64,000 nt of DNA, taken from the NCBI GenBank assembly GCA_947459215.1, contig CANHCQ010000008.1, positions 1 through 64,000 on the forward strand, written 5' to 3'. The number at the start of each line of letters is the position of its first letter. The first letter of the stretch is position 1. The translations under genes and the position numbers were made by a program. The notes beneath the pieces are model-generated. The model saw only the letters and a list, made by a program, of their open reading frames with translations. It was not told the DNA's origin and searched no databases. Of this stretch, positions 16,515 through 23,928 are shown in pieces. Origin of the DNA: Phycisphaerales bacterium (lineage in GTDB: Bacteria > Planctomycetota > Phycisphaerae > Phycisphaerales > UBA1924).

Positions 16515-17084
16515 CTAGTGTTCTTGGGACCATTCCGTCCATCTCCGTCGCTGCCCAAGCAGTTTGCGGATCGTTCCTCGGTCACGATGCCACTCTTCGC
16601 CAAATTGTCGGCTGCCCCAAGGGGACACTTCGCCTCGGGGCGCAGGAGGTGCGATCGCATCGAAGTGAGCCGCAATCGCGTCGGCGTGTTCGAGCACCGA
16701 TGAGGCGACTCGCTCGACCTCTCCAATCGCGCTTCGATCGACAACCACTCGACCTTTCCGATCCCTGAAAAAGTACCGAAACGCGGCACGACCCGCTTTC
16801 ATTGGCGTAGTTTCAACTTGGAAGTCGCCACTTGACTGTTCACGGCGAAGGGCCGCGATGACCGTCGTGAATACCGGCAACAAGATGCTGGAGCCGTACT
16901 CCCAGGTGTCGTTTGGCTCACGAATCAGCACACCGTTGATCCACCATTCAAGACCAACCTCGTCACGCCAGCGGTCGCCATGCGGCTTGAAGCTGCACAC
17001 CGGCCGTAGTTGACCGGTGTCGCGTCCGGGTCCCGTGTCCCGCGCGAACATTGTGATCTGGTATCGAGGTACCGCGTCGGTCAT
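16515..17084 (-). CDS. Protein of unknown function
   Basis: A 189-residue soluble protein, first in the leftward run that includes nat. No signal peptide or membrane segment is seen. It is rich in Trp, Arg and Glu (DRWRDEVGLEWWING, GSRQFGEEWHRD). I do not recognise a family. The start at 17084 (MTDAVPRY) is chosen because the next in-frame ATG, at 17117, would run into the rsmH start region; the two genes are divergent with 38 nt between starts. The small spacing to nat suggests co-transcription. Confidence 0.55.
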   Translation of the reverse strand: MTDAVPRYQITMFARDTGPGRDTGQLRPVCSFKPHGDRWRDEVGLEWWINGVLIREPNDTWEYGSSILLPVFTTVIAALRREQSSGDFQVETTPMKAGRAAFRYFFRDRKGRVVVDRSAIGEVERVASSVLEHADAIAAHFDAIAPPAPRGEVSPWGSRQFGEEWHRDRGTIRKLLGQRRRWTEWSQEH

Positions 17085-17122
17085 TGCCGGTAGACTCCCC
17101 ACCAAACAGTACGGCACTCGCG

Positions 17123-18049
17123 ATGAAACCCGACCCCCGCCACATCCCCGTTCTCCTGCGCCAGGTCCTTGAAGTCCTCGACCCCAAGCCCGGTCAGACC
17201 ATCGTCGATTGCACCCTCGGCCTCGGCGGGCACGCCAGCGCGATCCTCGAGCACCTCAAGCCCGACGGGCGGCTCATCGGCCTCGACCTCGACCCCGAGA
17301 ACCTCGCCGACGCCCGTGTGAAGCTCCAACGCGTGAAGGGCCGCGAGGGCACGGTGCGGTTCGATCTCTTCCATTCCAACTTCGCGGCGCTCGATCAGAT
17401 CCTTGAGCAGGCCGGCGTCGCCCCCGGCACCGTCGACGGCGTGCTCGCCGACATCGGCGTCGCCAGCACGCAGATCGACAACCCCGAGCGCGGCTTCTCG
17501 TACCGCCGTCCCGGGCCGCTCGACATGCGCATGGACCCGACCCGCGGCGAGCCCGCTTCGGCGCTGCTCGCCCGCATGACCGAGGACGAGATCATCGACG
17601 CCCTGCTCGAGTTCGGCGACGAGACCGACGCACCGAAGATCGCACGCCTCATCGTGCAGCGCCGCCGCAAGACGCCGATCGAGACTACGGAGCAGCTCAT
17701 GGCCCTCGTCTGCGAGGCCCGCGACTTCACCATCGAACGCGGCATGGGCGCCAAGCTGCACCCTGCCGCCCGCACGTTCCAGGCCCTGCGCATCCTCGTC
17801 AACCGCGAGCTGGCGAATCTCGACAAGCTGCTGCTCGACCTGCCGCAGATTCTGAAACCCGGCGGCATGGCCGCGATCATCACGTTCCACAGCGGCGAAG
17901 ACCGGCGCGTGAAACACGCGTTCCGCGATCAGTTCCGGTCTGGCATCTACAGCGCGGACGGCCGCGACCCCATCATCGCGGATGCCGCGGAGCAACGGGC
18001 CAATCCGCGCTCGACTTCGGCAAAGCTGCGCTGGGCCCGCAAAGCCTGA
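17123..18049 (+). CDS. rsmH: 16S rRNA (cytosine1402-N4)-methyltransferase RsmH (MraW)
   Basis: A 308-residue S-adenosylmethionine-dependent methyltransferase that modifies C1402 in the ribosomal P site with RsmI. Diagnostic blocks: RHIPVLLRQVLEVL at the start, the SAM loop DCTLGLGGHASAIL (about 31-44), GLDLDPENL, the family-specific ADIGVASTQID with RGFSYRRPGPLDMRMD, and RTFQALRILVNREL. The ATG at 17123 matches the usual N-terminus. In most bacteria rsmH heads the division and cell-wall cluster; here it stands alone between unrelated genes, as often in Planctomycetota. A composite repeat element follows immediately. Confidence 0.96.
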   Translation: MKPDPRHIPVLLRQVLEVLDPKPGQTIVDCTLGLGGHASAILEHLKPDGRLIGLDLDPENLADARVKLQRVKGREGTVRFDLFHSNFAALDQILEQAGVAPGTVDGVLADIGVASTQIDNPERGFSYRRPGPLDMRMDPTRGEPASALLARMTEDEIIDALLEFGDETDAPKIARLIVQRRRKTPIETTEQLMALVCEARDFTIERGMGAKLHPAARTFQALRILVNRELANLDKLLLDLPQILKPGGMAAIITFHSGEDRRVKHAFRDQFRSGIYSADGRDPIIADAAEQRANPRSTSAKLRWARKA

Positions 18050-18050
18050 A

Positions 18051-18220
18051 GCGCCTCCTCTCCCCGCCTGCGGGGAGAGGACGACTTGAGGCACCGCCTC
18101 AAGTCAGGTGAGGGGACTACGGGTACCTCAACACATCCGCGTCCGGATGCCCAACGCCCCTCCCCGGTCTCGCTGCGCTCGACCACCCCTCCCCGCTTCG
18201 CGGGGCGGGGAGGCGCGGGG
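18051..18220 (+). repeat. Composite multi-hairpin element with inverted ends, copy 1
   Basis: Order: GCGCCTCCTC end; hairpin CTCTCCCCGC-ct-GCGGGGAGAG; ACGACTTGAGGC-ac-GCCTCAAGT hairpin; GGTGAGGGGACT; GGTACCT; CCGGATGCCCAACG; then CCCCTCCCCGC-tt-GCGGGGCGGGGAGGCGC at the other end. The two ends are inverted (GCGCCTCC / GGAGGCGC). Copies 2-4 lie at 23709-23905, 29471-29611 and 44126-44264. It fills most of the rsmH-tetR gap. Confidence 0.88.
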
Positions 18221-18267
18221 CCTGAAACCACGCTGAAACCGCTTCGCCCGAGTGACATCCAACCACC

Positions 18268-18281
18268 AGACTGATCGGTCT
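18268..18281. promoter_or_regulatory. Candidate TetR-family operator
   Basis: AGACTGATCGGTCT is a 14-nt palindrome with one mismatched pair, 31 bases before the tetR start. It resembles the TAGACC-N4-GGTCTA boxes used by NemR-like TetR regulators, so autoregulation is the inference. Confidence 0.5.
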
Positions 18282-18312
18282 ATTCCCTCGGTCTCGACAC
18301 GTAGAATCCACC

Positions 18313-18918
18313 ATGCCCGCCGCCCGTTCCAAGTCCGCTTCTCCAAAAGCCCGCAATCGCGGGGCACGCGAGAAGCTCCTCGCCGCCGCGGGCGAGCTCT
18401 TTTACAAGCACGGCGTGAACGCCGTGGGCATCGATCGCGTCATCGCCAAGGCCGGCGTCGCGAAGATGTCGCTCTACCACCACTTTGATTCCAAGGACGA
18501 TCTCGTCGCCGCGTGGCTGCAGGAGAAGCACGCGGCGTGGATGTCCTGGCTCGTCGAGCGCGTGGAGCGTGTGCCAGTGAACAACCGACCCCGCGAGCTC
18601 TTTGCCGCGATGGACGAGTGGTTCCACACGCCCGACTTCAAGGGCTGCGCGTTCATCAACGCCGCGGCCGAGGCCAAGGACCCGCGCTCCAAGACGTTCC
18701 AGATCTGCACCGGTCACACCAGCGACCTGCACAACGCGATCAAGGGCTGGATCGCGGCGTCACATCCCGCTCTCGGCGCCGACTCTCTGGCCCTTGCCGC
18801 GCAGGACATCACCATGATCGTCGCCGGTGCAATCACCTGGGCGTGGATGCATGGTCCCGACGGCGTGGCCGAACGCGCACGCCACTCCGCCCTGCTGGTG
18901 CTGCACGAGGCGCGGTGA
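18313..18918 (+). CDS. TetR/AcrR-family transcriptional regulator
   Basis: A 201-residue repressor-type protein. A basic leader (residues 1-18) precedes the TetR helix-turn-helix: AREKLLAAAGELFYKHG, GIDRVIAKAGVAKMSLYHHF and SKDDLVAAWL. The recognition helix core (KMSLYHHF) is typical. The remaining ~135 residues are the helical ligand and dimer domain, with a CAFINAAAE stretch frequent in regulators of reductase or detoxification genes. A palindromic box 31 bases upstream is the likely operator. No target gene is adjacent on the same strand; the next gene is convergent, seven bases away. The ligand is unknown. Confidence 0.9.
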   Translation: MPAARSKSASPKARNRGAREKLLAAAGELFYKHGVNAVGIDRVIAKAGVAKMSLYHHFDSKDDLVAAWLQEKHAAWMSWLVERVERVPVNNRPRELFAAMDEWFHTPDFKGCAFINAAAEAKDPRSKTFQICTGHTSDLHNAIKGWIAASHPALGADSLALAAQDITMIVAGAITWAWMHGPDGVAERARHSALLVLHEAR

Positions 18919-18925
18919 GTAACCG

Positions 18926-20494
18926 CTATTTGCCTTCGAGCCTGTTCATCCGCTCCTCGAGCTGGCGCAGCCGTGCATCCCGCTCGGCCAATTCTTTCTT
19001 GAGCGTCTCGTTCTCGCTCTTGAGAGCCTTGATCGCCTCCACCGTGAGCGGCACGACGCGCGAGTAATCCATCGCCACCGGCTTGCCGTCCTGCGTGCTC
19101 ACGATCTCGGGCAGCACCTTTGCCACTTCTTCGGCGATAAAGCCGACATCGTGCGCACCGCTCGCGGTCCAGTCGAACGACACGCCGCGGAGCTTGTTCA
19201 GTGTTGCCAGCGGATCGTGCAGCGTCTGGATGTTGCTCTTCCACTGGGCCGACGAGTACGTATCCCAACGGTTGGCGCGGCCGCGGCCGGAGTTGTCGTT
19301 GTTGTTCGGAAGCTCGAGGCCGTAGTCGCTGAACGCATTGGTGTTGATGCTCACCGTGCCCGTGAGCACGAAGTTGCGGACGCCGGTGGACATCTCCAGC
19401 CGCGGCGATCCGGTGAACACCGTATTGCGGATCTGGAAGTTGTTGCTGCTCCCCTGCAGGACCCACGTCGAGACGTTGCTTCCGGTCGTCGTCTGCAGGC
19501 CGATGCTCGCACCAGAGAATCCAGTGACGTGCACGGTGTAGTTTGGGTTGTCGGTGTTGATGCCCAGCCGCGACTGGCTGCCGCCGGAGAGGACGATGTT
19601 GCCGCCGGTTTCGTTCTGGAGGCGGAACGTGTTGTCGCCGGGGATTCCGTAGCCCAGCCACGCCGCCCGACCGCCGAAGTTGCTGAGGTACCACTCGGCG
19701 TATGCGTGATCCGTCGCGCTGAAGCGCAGCATCGGTCCGTTGGACAGGATGTCGAGCTTGCTCTGCGGGAGCTGCGTTCCGACTCCGACGTTGCCATTGC
19801 TCATCACGTTCAAGTGCGCGCCGTTGTTCCACACGCCCCAGCGATCACCGTCGAACTCGGTCCATGCCGAGGTCTGCACCGTGGTCCCGTGCGAGTACCC
19901 GATGAACGACAACCCGCCGTCATTCGCCTGCCGTACATACATGCCGAAGTAGAACGGCGTGTTGCCCTCGATCGAGAACTTGTCCGCGCCCGTGATCGGC
20001 GTCGAACGGCCGATACCCACGAAGCTGCCGTTGAACGAGATGTTCTGGAAGGTCGTGTCGCTCGCGACCCACGGCAGCAAACTCGCCGCGCTCCACATCG
20101 ACTTGGGCGCGATCCCCAGCGGCGTCCGCGGCGTGATCGGCACAAAGTTCCCGACGCCCGACGGCGTACGCACCTCGATCTGAATGAACGGATTGAGAAT
20201 CGGGTTGAACGCGATGTCCTGGATGCTGATCGTCGGCGACACGGTGAAGACGCCGTCGGCCACCGCAACGTTGGTGAACGTCTGCGCGGTGCCGATCGCC
20301 TGCCCGCCCGACGCGAGCGTCCACAGCTGCAGCCGCACATCCGCCGTGCCGTTGTACGGCGCGTTGTTCTCCTTCAGCACGCCCTGGTAGTTCCACGTCT
20401 GCGCCTGGGCCACGACCGGAAGAGCCGCCGAGCCGCAGACCCCAAGCACCGCGGCGAGCGAGACAGAACGGAGCATGTTCGAGACAGCACGCAT
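18926..20494 (-). CDS. Exported fibre-like protein with C-terminal S74 intramolecular chaperone
   Basis: A 522-residue protein with a signal peptide (about residues 1-32) and a start fixed by GGAGG six bases upstream. The middle (30-400) is a repetitive beta-rich stretch with recurring short motifs such as VGVGTQLPQSKLDI and LGINTDNPNYTVHV, as in trimeric fibres. Residues ~410-490 form a peptidase S74 domain: YSSAQWKSNI holds the Ser414/Lys419 pair spaced like the catalytic dyad of phage endosialidase chaperones, followed by GVSFDWTASGAHDVGFIAEEV. A coiled coil (about 490-520) ends it. The chaperone probably helps a trimer fold and then cuts itself off. There are no phage genes around it. Confidence 0.82.
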   Translation of the reverse strand: MRAVSNMLRSVSLAAVLGVCGSAALPVVAQAQTWNYQGVLKENNAPYNGTADVRLQLWTLASGGQAIGTAQTFTNVAVADGVFTVSPTISIQDIAFNPILNPFIQIEVRTPSGVGNFVPITPRTPLGIAPKSMWSAASLLPWVASDTTFQNISFNGSFVGIGRSTPITGADKFSIEGNTPFYFGMYVRQANDGGLSFIGYSHGTTVQTSAWTEFDGDRWGVWNNGAHLNVMSNGNVGVGTQLPQSKLDILSNGPMLRFSATDHAYAEWYLSNFGGRAAWLGYGIPGDNTFRLQNETGGNIVLSGGSQSRLGINTDNPNYTVHVTGFSGASIGLQTTTGSNVSTWVLQGSSNNFQIRNTVFTGSPRLEMSTGVRNFVLTGTVSINTNAFSDYGLELPNNNDNSGRGRANRWDTYSSAQWKSNIQTLHDPLATLNKLRGVSFDWTASGAHDVGFIAEEVAKVLPEIVSTQDGKPVAMDYSRVVPLTVEAIKALKSENETLKKELAERDARLRQLEERMNRLEGK

Positions 20495-20757
20495 GATGAA
20501 CCTCCAGATAGACGGGACCAGACTGGGCACCCCACTTCGCGACGGCGCCACCCCACGACGGGCGACAATTCCGAGAACGCATGGTCCAAGAACAAAGTAC
20601 GGAAATTGCCCCGATGACGCAACGAAAATCACGCATTGTCCGAGAGAATCAGCCATGATTCGCTCCAGCCATTCACAGAAACGCCGCCGTGCCTCCCAAC
20701 GCAGGCACCAATGACCGCGGCACCGTCCGAGAAGTCGGACTCGCGCTAGGGTCTGCC

Positions 20758-21330
20758 ATGGCCCCGGAAGCATCAACGTCGACCGTCGTCGCCGCCTTCG
20801 CCGCCGAATTCCGCCGCTACCGCTCGCTCGCCGAGAAGGCGACGGCACAGATCTCGTGGGACGATCTCCGCGTGCCCCTCGATCGCGAGACCAACTCGAT
20901 CGCCGTCATCATGAAGCACGTCGGCGGCAACCTCAAGAGCCGCTGGACCGACGCGCTGACGACCGACGGCGAGAAGCCCTGGCGCGATCGCGACCGCGAG
21001 TTCATCGACGACTTCGCCGACGATCACACTGGCCGCGAGCAACTGGCGCAGGCGTGGGCCGCGGGTTGGAGCGTGCTGGAATCCCAACTCGCGACGTTCA
21101 CCGACGCCGACTTGGCCCGCACGCTCACCATCCGCGGCGAGCCGCACACGCTGGCCCTGGCGCTCGCCCGCTCGCTCTCGCACACCGCGTATCACTGCGG
21201 CCAGATCGTGCAGATCAGCCGCGTGCTGGCGTCGCGCGCAGGGACACAGTGGAAGACACTCACTGTGCCGCGGGGCGGGACGAAGGAGTTCAATCGGGGG
21301 ATGGGGTACGAGCCGGGTTCGGGTTCGTGA
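20758..21330 (+). CDS. DinB-superfamily protein (DUF1572-like)
   Basis: A 190-residue four-helix-bundle protein of the DinB/YfiT superfamily. The expected metal-site residues are in place: His in IMKHVGGN (about residue 60) and the paired His of LSHTAYHCGQIV (about 142-146). The YRSLAEKA and RPLD-like LRVPLD stretches also fit. Members are metal-dependent thiol transferases or stress proteins, but this branch is uncharacterised. No signal peptide is seen. The ATG at 20758 is chosen because it begins the conserved part; one at 20689 is possible. Single gene, followed by a hairpin pair. Confidence 0.8.
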   Translation: MAPEASTSTVVAAFAAEFRRYRSLAEKATAQISWDDLRVPLDRETNSIAVIMKHVGGNLKSRWTDALTTDGEKPWRDRDREFIDDFADDHTGREQLAQAWAAGWSVLESQLATFTDADLARTLTIRGEPHTLALALARSLSHTAYHCGQIVQISRVLASRAGTQWKTLTVPRGGTKEFNRGMGYEPGSGS

Positions 21331-21349
21331 TCGTCCGCACCGATAGAGC

Positions 21350-21413
21350 CTCTCGCGTCAGCGAGAGGTCCACAACGCTCGGCACAGTGGTTTCCTCCCG
21401 CTGACGCGAGAGA
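21350..21413. repeat. Facing CTCTCGCGTCAGCGAGAG hairpins
   Basis: The palindrome at 21350-21367 and the diverged inverted copy at 21395-21413 lie between the convergent dinB and kinase genes. They could act as a factor-independent stop for both, though there is no strong T-run. Confidence 0.6.
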
Positions 21414-21472
21414 CTCCATCGAATCCTGATTCCTGAAGCTTTGGGCCCAACGCGCCGGCGGCTGTTGCCGCA

Positions 21473-23305
21473 TCATCCCCGCGTCATCAGCAACACCACA
21501 TTGAACCCCACGCTCAGCACGAGGCTGATGATGAGCCCCCACACCAGCATCGGGTTGGGCCCGCGTCCGGCCGACATGCGGTCTTCCGCGATCTCCGAAG
21601 TCGCCGATGCTTCCGCGGCCGCGAGCGCCGCGAGGTCTTCCTGCGGCAGGATGTCCTTGTGCGCCAGCGGCGGGGTCTCGCCCTTGCGCACCGCACGCAG
21701 ATCAATCAACAGGTCCTTGCAGCTCTTGTAGCGAGCCTTCGGGTCCTTGGCCATCATCATCTCGATGACCTCGGAGATCCCCGCGGAGAGCTTCGGGTTC
21801 ACATGATCCGGCGGCACCAATTCCGCCTTCAGGTGCTTGTGCATCACCGCCGACGGGTTCTTCCCGTCGAACGGCACGTTGCCCGTCACCATGTGGTACA
21901 GCGTCGCACCCAGCGAGTAGATGTCCGCCGCCGGCGTGATGTTCACCTCGCCGCGGATCTGCTCGGGGCTGATGTAGTACGGCGTACCGAACGCCTTGCC
22001 CGCCTCGGCCTCGGCCATTTCCTTGTCGTTCATCGCCCGAGCCAAACCCATGTCGGCCAGCTTCGCCATGCCCTCTTTCGTGAGCATGAGGTTCTTGGGC
22101 TTCACGTCGCGATGGATCAGACCCTTCTCGTGGGCGTGCTGCAACGCCTCGGCGATCTGGATGATGATGTCGATCGCGTCTTTTTCGTTGTACCGCTTGT
22201 GCTTGGCGATGTCGTCGTAGACCGAGCGCCCGTCCACGAACTCCATGACGAAGTAGTGGAACTCGCCCGACTTGCCGACGTCGTACGCCTGCACGATGTT
22301 CGGATGGTTCAGCGCCGCCGCCGCACGGCCCTCGGCGTAGAAGCGCTCGATGAACTGCGGGTTGCTGCTGAACTTCCGCGGCAGGATCTTGATCGCGACC
22401 GTGCGGTCCAGGCTCATCTGCTTGGCCTTGTGCACCGTCGCCATCGCGCCCGCGCCCAACTTGCCCAGGAACTTGTACCCGGCGATCTTCTGCCCGCTCC
22501 GCTCGGCCTCGAGCTGCTGCTTCAGACGGGCGAGCTGCCGCTCCGTCGCGTAACGGTTGTTGACCAGGATGTGCATCAGCGACTGCTGATTCTGCTCCTC
22601 GGTGATGTTCTGCCGCGCCAGCGCCAGGCAGTGCTCGACTTCTTCGTTGGTCGCCAGGCCCGCGTCCACGACCATCCGCGCGACCAGCGTGTCAACGTTC
22701 GTGCCGCCCTTGGCGACTTCCTGCAGCTCGGTCTCGATGCTCTGCACGCTCGGCGCGGGGCCGGGCTCGCGCACCGTGATCGGCGGCGTATCGCCGGGAT
22801 CGCCCTCGCCGCCTCCCATCTTCGAGCCCATCCGAGCCGTGTCGCCCGGGGTCGCACCCGTCGGCGCACCGGACCCGCCCGGCGAACCGTTCGGCGGACC
22901 ACCGATCGGATTGGTATCCGCCGGGTCTTTCTTCAAGGGAATGCCATCGTCGCCGTTCACTCGTGTTGGCCCATTCCGACCCGGCGGCACATGCCCGCCG
23001 AGGCTGCTTCCTGCATGTCCGTTCGCCGCCGGAACCCCGACCGACGAACCCCCACCACCCCCACCAACCCCACTACCCCCACTGCCGCCCCCACCATTCA
23101 ACCCCACGCCGCGACCCCCGGCAATCGCCGGAACCCTCGCAGCGTTATCGGCCTGAACCATAGCGGGGTTTGGCGGCGTTGCCGATTTCCGTTCGATGCT
23201 CAAACCGCCACCATCGACCCCACCGGAGGCGACCCCACCCGAGGCAACACCGCGTCCCGCCTCGTCGAATCGCTTCTCAGCCGCGTTTCCGTGCGCTGGG
23301 ACCAT
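21473..23305 (-). CDS. Ser/Thr protein kinase, membrane-anchored at the C-terminus
   Basis: About 610 residues. A Gly/Pro/Ser-rich N-terminus is followed by a helical stretch (DTLVARMVVDAGLATNEEVE..., HILVNNRYATERQLARL) that recalls the N-terminal domain of GspE-type proteins. The Hanks kinase domain comes next: GKLGAGAMATVHKA P-loop, VAIK lysine, HRDVKPKNLML catalytic loop, and a DMG in place of DFG near residue 416. GTPYYISPEQ replaces the usual APE box. A single C-terminal membrane segment (VWGLIISLVLSVGFNVVLL) puts the kinase in the cytoplasm. The start is uncertain (23305, or 23161 giving 562 residues); the Gly-rich pattern extends upstream of 23161, so the longer form is preferred. Confidence 0.88.
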   Translation of the reverse strand: MVPAHGNAAEKRFDEAGRGVASGGVASGGVDGGGLSIERKSATPPNPAMVQADNAARVPAIAGGRGVGLNGGGGSGGSGVGGGGGGSSVGVPAANGHAGSSLGGHVPPGRNGPTRVNGDDGIPLKKDPADTNPIGGPPNGSPGGSGAPTGATPGDTARMGSKMGGGEGDPGDTPPITVREPGPAPSVQSIETELQEVAKGGTNVDTLVARMVVDAGLATNEEVEHCLALARQNITEEQNQQSLMHILVNNRYATERQLARLKQQLEAERSGQKIAGYKFLGKLGAGAMATVHKAKQMSLDRTVAIKILPRKFSSNPQFIERFYAEGRAAAALNHPNIVQAYDVGKSGEFHYFVMEFVDGRSVYDDIAKHKRYNEKDAIDIIIQIAEALQHAHEKGLIHRDVKPKNLMLTKEGMAKLADMGLARAMNDKEMAEAEAGKAFGTPYYISPEQIRGEVNITPAADIYSLGATLYHMVTGNVPFDGKNPSAVMHKHLKAELVPPDHVNPKLSAGISEVIEMMMAKDPKARYKSCKDLLIDLRAVRKGETPPLAHKDILPQEDLAALAAAEASATSEIAEDRMSAGRGPNPMLVWGLIISLVLSVGFNVVLLMTRG

Positions 23306-23478
23306 AACAACCCCCGGCAGGCGAGCTCGAAACCACATTCCGAACAAACATCGATCCGGCATCACGCCGCAAGTCGTTCCCGCTGCCAGCGTTCTGTACG
23401 CACGCCGCCCGTCCGGGTTTCCCGGAAGCCGGACCCCGACACCACCGCCAAACGGTCCGGGAACACCCCCTCGGGTGC

Positions 23479-23510
23479 CACTGCCCAACCGGCTCGGCGG
23501 TTGGGCAGTG
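23479..23510. repeat. Perfect 13-bp hairpin CACTGCCCAACCG/CGGTTGGGCAGTG
   Basis: The stem is perfect with a 6-nt loop. It is flanked by smaller palindromes around 23405-23440. There is no T-run on either side, so it is not a classical terminator. Confidence 0.8.
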
Positions 23511-23544
23511 TGAGGACGTGCAATCCCGCGGCACACCGCTGTCT

Positions 23545-23657
23545 CGGTGCCATCAGTCCGCCGACTTTGCGGCGCGACTGATGCGGAGTGGCAGTGACGC
23601 GCATGTTCCAGCCGCATCAGTCGCGCGGCTCAGAGCAGCCGCGGAGTGATGGCACCG
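23545..23657 (+). repeat. REP-doublet-like element, copy 2
   Basis: Hairpins TGCCATCAGTCCGCCGAC...GCGACTGATGCGG (23548-23586) and GCCGCATCAGTCGCGCGGCT...GTGATGGCAC (23612-23657) face each other. Reverse-complementing the element at 13191-13299 gives the same order, including the GTTCCA word in the spacer. Confidence 0.85.
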
Positions 23658-23708
23658 CTGAAACACCTCACGGCCGGATGCAGCGGTCCGGTACACAAAG
23701 TCGCAGTC

Positions 23709-23905
23709 TCCGCGCCTCCTCGCCCAGCCCCCACGAGCATGGCAGCGGGGAGGGGTGGTCGAGGCTTGGGTGGGGGGTGGGGGGGCGAGACCGGGGAGGG
23801 GCCTTGCGTCACCGGAAGTCGTCGCGTGCAGGTACGCGCAGTCCCCTCACCTGCTTCGCCTCTGGCGAAGCGGTGCTCTCCCCGCTCGCGGGGAGAGGAG
23901 GCGCG
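23709..23905 (-). repeat. Composite multi-hairpin element with inverted ends, copy 2
   Basis: The leftward copy of the 18051-18220 element, with the longest spacing. Its ends are GCGCCTCCTC and GAGGAGGCGC. It keeps the CTCTCCCCGC/GCGGGGAG hairpin, a CTTCGCC/GGCGAAG hairpin in place of the ACTTGAGG one, AGTCCCCTCACC, GGTACGCG, and the GACCGGGGAGGGGC block. Confidence 0.85.
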
Positions 23906-23928
23906 TCGGCCAACCGAACTCGCGTGAC

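Larger units (their letters stand above)
23306..23928. other. Intergenic region packed with three structured repeats
   Basis: No gene is supported. It holds a 13-bp perfect hairpin (23479-23510), the inverted copy of the REP-doublet element (23545-23657) and copy 2 of the composite element (23709-23905). The kinase promoter must lie in or before these. Confidence 0.8.

Noticed and set aside
18926-20494. A prophage, suggested by the S74 chaperone domain
   Set aside because: No capsid, portal, terminase, lysis or integrase gene is nearby, and the protein has a bacterial signal peptide.
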